Assembly: GCF_040436345.1 (NCBI RefSeq) | Contig: NC_133237.1 | Span: 23,999,749 to 24,063,748 of the forward strand | From: Pagrus major | Lineage: Eukaryota; Chordata; Actinopteri; Spariformes; Sparidae | DNA length: 64,000 nt | Direction: 5' to 3' | Shown here: positions 60,101 to 64,000 of the stretch, piece after piece | Numbering within the stretch: the stretch's first letter is position 1 | How the letters are laid out: every line of letters starts with the position of its first letter | The notes under the pieces: model-generated | What the model saw: only the letters and a program-made list of their open reading frames with translations | The model's database searches: none | What the model was told of the DNA's origin: nothing | Made by a program: the position numbers and the translations under genes

Positions 60101-61515
60101 ACTTTCAAAATAAAAGCGCTCTCTCGATGGGTGTTATTTTCGCCGTTGGTCGAGGAAACTGTGACATTTATTTTGGTAGAAAAGTCGTCTTATTTCCGGT
60201 GTTGTTCAGTTTGACTTTACGCAGCTGCGTCAAAACCTCCGCGGTTAAAAAAAGAAAAAAGGAAAACAGCTAGTAAATCAATGTGTGTGACGACGAGCCT
60301 GGAGCGCACAGCCTGTTTCGATCCACCTGACCTGACAGCTGAAGCCTACAGGACTGTTCCTCTTCACTGCGATGTCTCCTGTCCCATTAAACTTGTCCCA
60401 CCCCTGTGAGGACACGTCCCACATACACCTCCTGCTCTGTCTCAGAATAATACAGCAGATTTAACGAGATTTGTTTCAGCTTGCACAAACCCTGGAGGTT
60501 TAAACCAGCAGCGAGACATATAGACTGTTATACTAATAATGTATGGAAGCCAACTGAGGCCAATATAGTGAAAAAAGGAGTGAATCCATCCTGTCAGCAT
60601 AATGAGAAACTTTCTCAAAATAATGAGGCACCGTCTCAAAAAGAAACTTTATTCAAATACATCTCAAAATAATGACTTACTCTCTCAAATAATAAGAAGC
60701 ATTCTCCAAAAAGACTTACTTAAATCTTAAAATAATGAGTTGGTATCTCAAGATAATGACTCTGTAGTATCACAAAAAAGACTGATCTCAAAATAAGGAC
60801 TTAGTATCTCAAACTTATTGAGGAACTTCCTCAAAATAACAACTTACATATCTCAAAATAATGAGTCACTTTTCTCAAAAAGGAACTTTCTCAAATATAA
60901 ATACAATGACATAGTGTCTCAAAATGAAGGGAAACCTACTCAAACTAATGACTAAAGCCCAGCTGATCCCAGCTTTAGTCATAATTATAAGATCATATGT
61001 CACTATTTTGGGAAAGCTTCCTTTTATAATGACCTTCACTACACAATGGGCTTCCATATAGTCTGTAATGACTTCTCGTGTATACTCATAATAACGTAAC
61101 AATTAATGAAGTCTCTCAGTTGTGATGTCTTTCTGGCTAAGCTGGTCAGAAACCTGTAAGGCTGCCTCAGTTTGATTTTTCCACAATATTGACTTCTGCT
61201 GTCTGACTGTGTGTCAGAGCACCACACACACACACAGAAAGAGACAGGACACCATCCAGACACATGATGTAGTCGTTCCCTCATGAAGCTTATGAGAAGA
61301 TTACGAAAGCTTATGAAATGCATGCTGCCACACATTTTATTTCTTAAATCAATCAATCAGCTGCATGAGATCCCTCAGTGTTGAACTCCTGCCTCACTGT
61401 GTGTAGTGAGAGTTGTCCTGCCACCTGCTGTAAAGACGGAGGCACAGCTCCTATCAGAGGTTTCTCAACATCTTCACACTGTTAAGGCTGTTTGTCACAC
61501 ACATGAATGTAATCG
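60101..61515. repeat. Degenerate tandem array inside an inverted repeat
   Basis: About 60595-60950 repeats a TCTCAAAATAATGAC-type unit many times with variable spacers. Flanking it, ATAGACTGTTATAC...TATGGAAGCC (about 60519-60550) and GGCTTCCATATAGTCTGTAA (about 61049-61068) are imperfect inverted copies, so the whole may be one mobile element. The rest of the interval has no gene. Confidence 0.6.
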
Positions 61516-61922
61516 GGGCTGCAACTAGCAGTTATTTTTATTGTTGATTAATCTGACGATTATTGCTTAATTAATGTGTTGTTTGGCGAATAGATAGCAG
61601 AAGAGAGGAAATCATTCTAACTTCATTATCAAATTTAAATAAACTTTATTGGCAGGAATGTTTAAATTACATTGTTGCAGAAGCTAAGTTACATATAATT
61701 GAATGGTTACATTTCAACAAAATCTAAATATATGATCACAAGATTAAAAAAAAAATATCGAAAGACCACGCAAACCAGCAAATATTCACATTAGAGAAGC
61801 TGGAACTTTTTCTTTTCTTTTGTTTTTTTTGCTTAAAATGTAGCTTAACAAAAGGATTGATTATTAAAATAGTTCCTGTCATTTGACTAATCAGTTAACT
61901 GACTTATAATTTCAGCTCTAAA
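61516..61922. mobile_element. AGGGCTGCAACTA-type MITE, copy 3, interrupted by another repeat
   Basis: Starts GGGGCTGCAACTAGCAGTTA and ends ACTTATAATTTCAGCTCTAA. Inside, 61631-61760 carries an ACTTTATTGGCAGGAATGTT repeat related to 36031-36131, so it looks like a later insertion. Confidence 0.6.
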
Positions 61923-64000
61923 TGTATTTTTTCCCATTTCATATTTTCACTGAGTTACATTTTAGAGCTGCTTTTTGTGTAAATTACAGATATTTATGAG
62001 CGCACAGTCCTCGATTTTACCCCAAATGGAAAATAGATTATTCAGTTCTCTGCCACTATAAGGATGATTGAGCCATTATTGAATGAACGAAATGAAATCG
62101 AAAACTGCAAATGACCTGAAAAATATAAAATGGCTTTTTTCTTTTTCCATTTTCTCATCTGCTTCTTTCATTTTTTTTTATGAGCTGTATGTAAACTAGA
62201 AGATGTAGCCCTCCTATCAGGTAAAAAAACCCTGAAGTCACTAAATTCAATGTGTTAGTCTTATGGATCTACAGTTAATTTAACAAATCTAAGCCTCAGT
62301 GTTTTAGTTGTCTTCATCCAAAATTATAAACTCTATTCTTTCCCTATAAAAGTGCGATTACTAACACTAATGATGGCACGAAAGATCTATTTTCCTGTCA
62401 TTGTTTGATATTATTGATATTATTTTTTCATTGTTGATTATTGTTACTATCTTTCATGTATTCATAAGCACTTTTGTAACCACATTTCTTCTATTTGTAC
62501 TTGTGGCTCGTCTTTGGGCAATCCCCTGCTGCTGGAATGAAAACAGACGGTGAACACCAGCTTCAAATGTGTGTTAGGATCATATACAGTGGCACAGTTT
62601 TACACTTACGGTAGGCCAGGAGTGATGGGGCACTGACAGTTTCTATTCTTCTTTAATATGAGGTCTCTCTGCTTTGTGCATTATTGATTTACATCCACTA
62701 GATGGCTGTACATCTTCATAATTAGGCCAGAAAATCAGAGGAAGTCAACTAATTGCACATCAACAGCAGTCAGTGAGATCGCAAATGGCTGAAGTCACAA
62801 TAATTCCTCCTCTACGGATTTGAAATCATTTTGTGGTGCGTATTAAAGGATGTCAATTTAAGATCCTTTATATATGGTGCAGTAACTCTTTGAGTATCTC
62901 ATTTTTTAGCACGTGTTGCAGTCACTGACAGTAATAGTGTCAATCTAGCTGATTGCGTCATCGCCTCAGACGACTCTGATCTGATCTTCCATCCTTCTTT
63001 GGCATTCTGTGTCACTATTTGCGCTTTTCACATAAACCATTATCAGAGGTATCCATCCTCACCCACTGCAATAATTAGATAAAAGGTCATTTGGAATGAC
63101 TTATAGCACTGGGTTTCCTCTATGCCTCTGTCATGAAACTATGATTCATTTAGGGTTGTACTATGTGGTTTTGCTTTGGTTAGGAAAGTATTACATCTGC
63201 TGAAAATGCAGAACTAATGTTTGTGATCACAGGACAAGAAACGGGACAAGAAACACTGGCACAGTACTCAATGTGCACATGACTTGATACTGCTGACTCT
63301 CAAAAACACAACTGCACTTCTGCTTTTCACCGTTCGACACAAAACGATATATTCTGTCTGCCGTTATTTAACTCAAATACTATCCTACTGCTCTGCAGCA
63401 CACATGAAGGCTCTCAGCCACTGTGGATTAAAGTCGGTAACAAGTCTGGGCATGTTGTTTGTTTTAGTGGTAATTGACCACTGCCAGTCATAAAGGTAGC
63501 CTACAGGTATCATTTTGTCTTTGAGTCCTTTATTCAGTGTGATGACGCATACCTGAACCAAAGCCCATCCTGTTTTGCTGCCATGAAACTTTCCCCGACC
63601 AAAGCACAAACAGAGAAAGTGAAACCACATTTATTGACCTCAGCCAGATTTAGATGCAGATGGGAATTTTCAAAAAGTGCGAATAGTAAACAAGTAATGG
63701 TGACATTTTGTGAGTTACACTACGAATTAGAATATGACATTTTGTTTGATGGATTTGTTCTACAATCTGCTGAGGTAATGATGATTATGTTTCGGTGCTG
63801 ATTGTTTTTTAACCTACATACATTCTTAATCTTTTGACTGAAAAAGTTAAAGAAGTACACTTCTGTACCCGATGTGAAATATGGAATAACATTTTAAAAG
63901 GACATTTTTGAAGGGACTAGCCTTTTCACAGTAAGGGCATACAGTAATTTCCTCCTGGCAATGATGCACACAAACTTCACCCTTGTTTACATTGTATTAT
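61923..64000. other. Intergenic flank, no gene recognised
   Basis: AT-rich sequence. Open frames of up to about 80 codons have no splice or domain support. Confidence 0.55.

Overview
The window is vertebrate nuclear DNA, most likely from a teleost fish. It has short GT-AG introns, long CA/GT microsatellites, many short inverted-repeat transposons of types common in fish genomes, and a latrophilin and a phospholipid phosphatase that differ from their mammalian relatives. There is no sign of bacterial or viral gene organisation. Three protein-coding genes can be assembled exon by exon with matching splice phases.

(1) Positions 16-12905, + strand: the 3' part of an adhesion GPCR of the latrophilin family, best matched to ADGRL1. 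Thirteen exons encode 850 residues: the end of the GAIN domain, the GPS cleavage site, all seven membrane helices and a long cytoplasmic tail with a C-terminal PDZ ligand. One exon is only 18 nt. The start of the gene lies before the window. A 3'UTR follows, with a polyadenylation signal near 14.23 kb.

(2) Positions 22429-26028, - strand: a 14-exon gene for a 351-residue single-pass membrane protein. It has a signal peptide, a small six-cysteine ectodomain, one membrane helix and an acidic tail. I cannot assign it to a family; it is the best candidate for something undescribed. Its stop codon is the first unit of a (TAA)n repeat, and its nearest polyadenylation signal lies inside a transposon with perfect 19-bp inverted ends.

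(3) Positions 43041-59665, - strand: a six-exon phospholipid phosphatase (LPP/PAP2 superfamily, PLPP2/PLPP3-like, 330 residues) with its catalytic motifs present and a first intron of about 12.7 kb.

The stretches between genes (about 14.2-22.4 kb and 26.0-41.6 kb), the large plpp intron and the 59.7-64 kb flank hold many degraded or small transposons: a 78-bp piggyBac-like element with TTAA ends, pairs and triplets of short inverted-repeat elements, one nested insertion, an L1-type LINE relic, and a duplicated ORF fragment at 33.6 and 37.3 kb. No tRNA, rRNA or CRISPR array was recognised. The three genes are not an operon and no shared pathway is implied. The latrophilin and the phosphatase converge, with the orphan gene between them.
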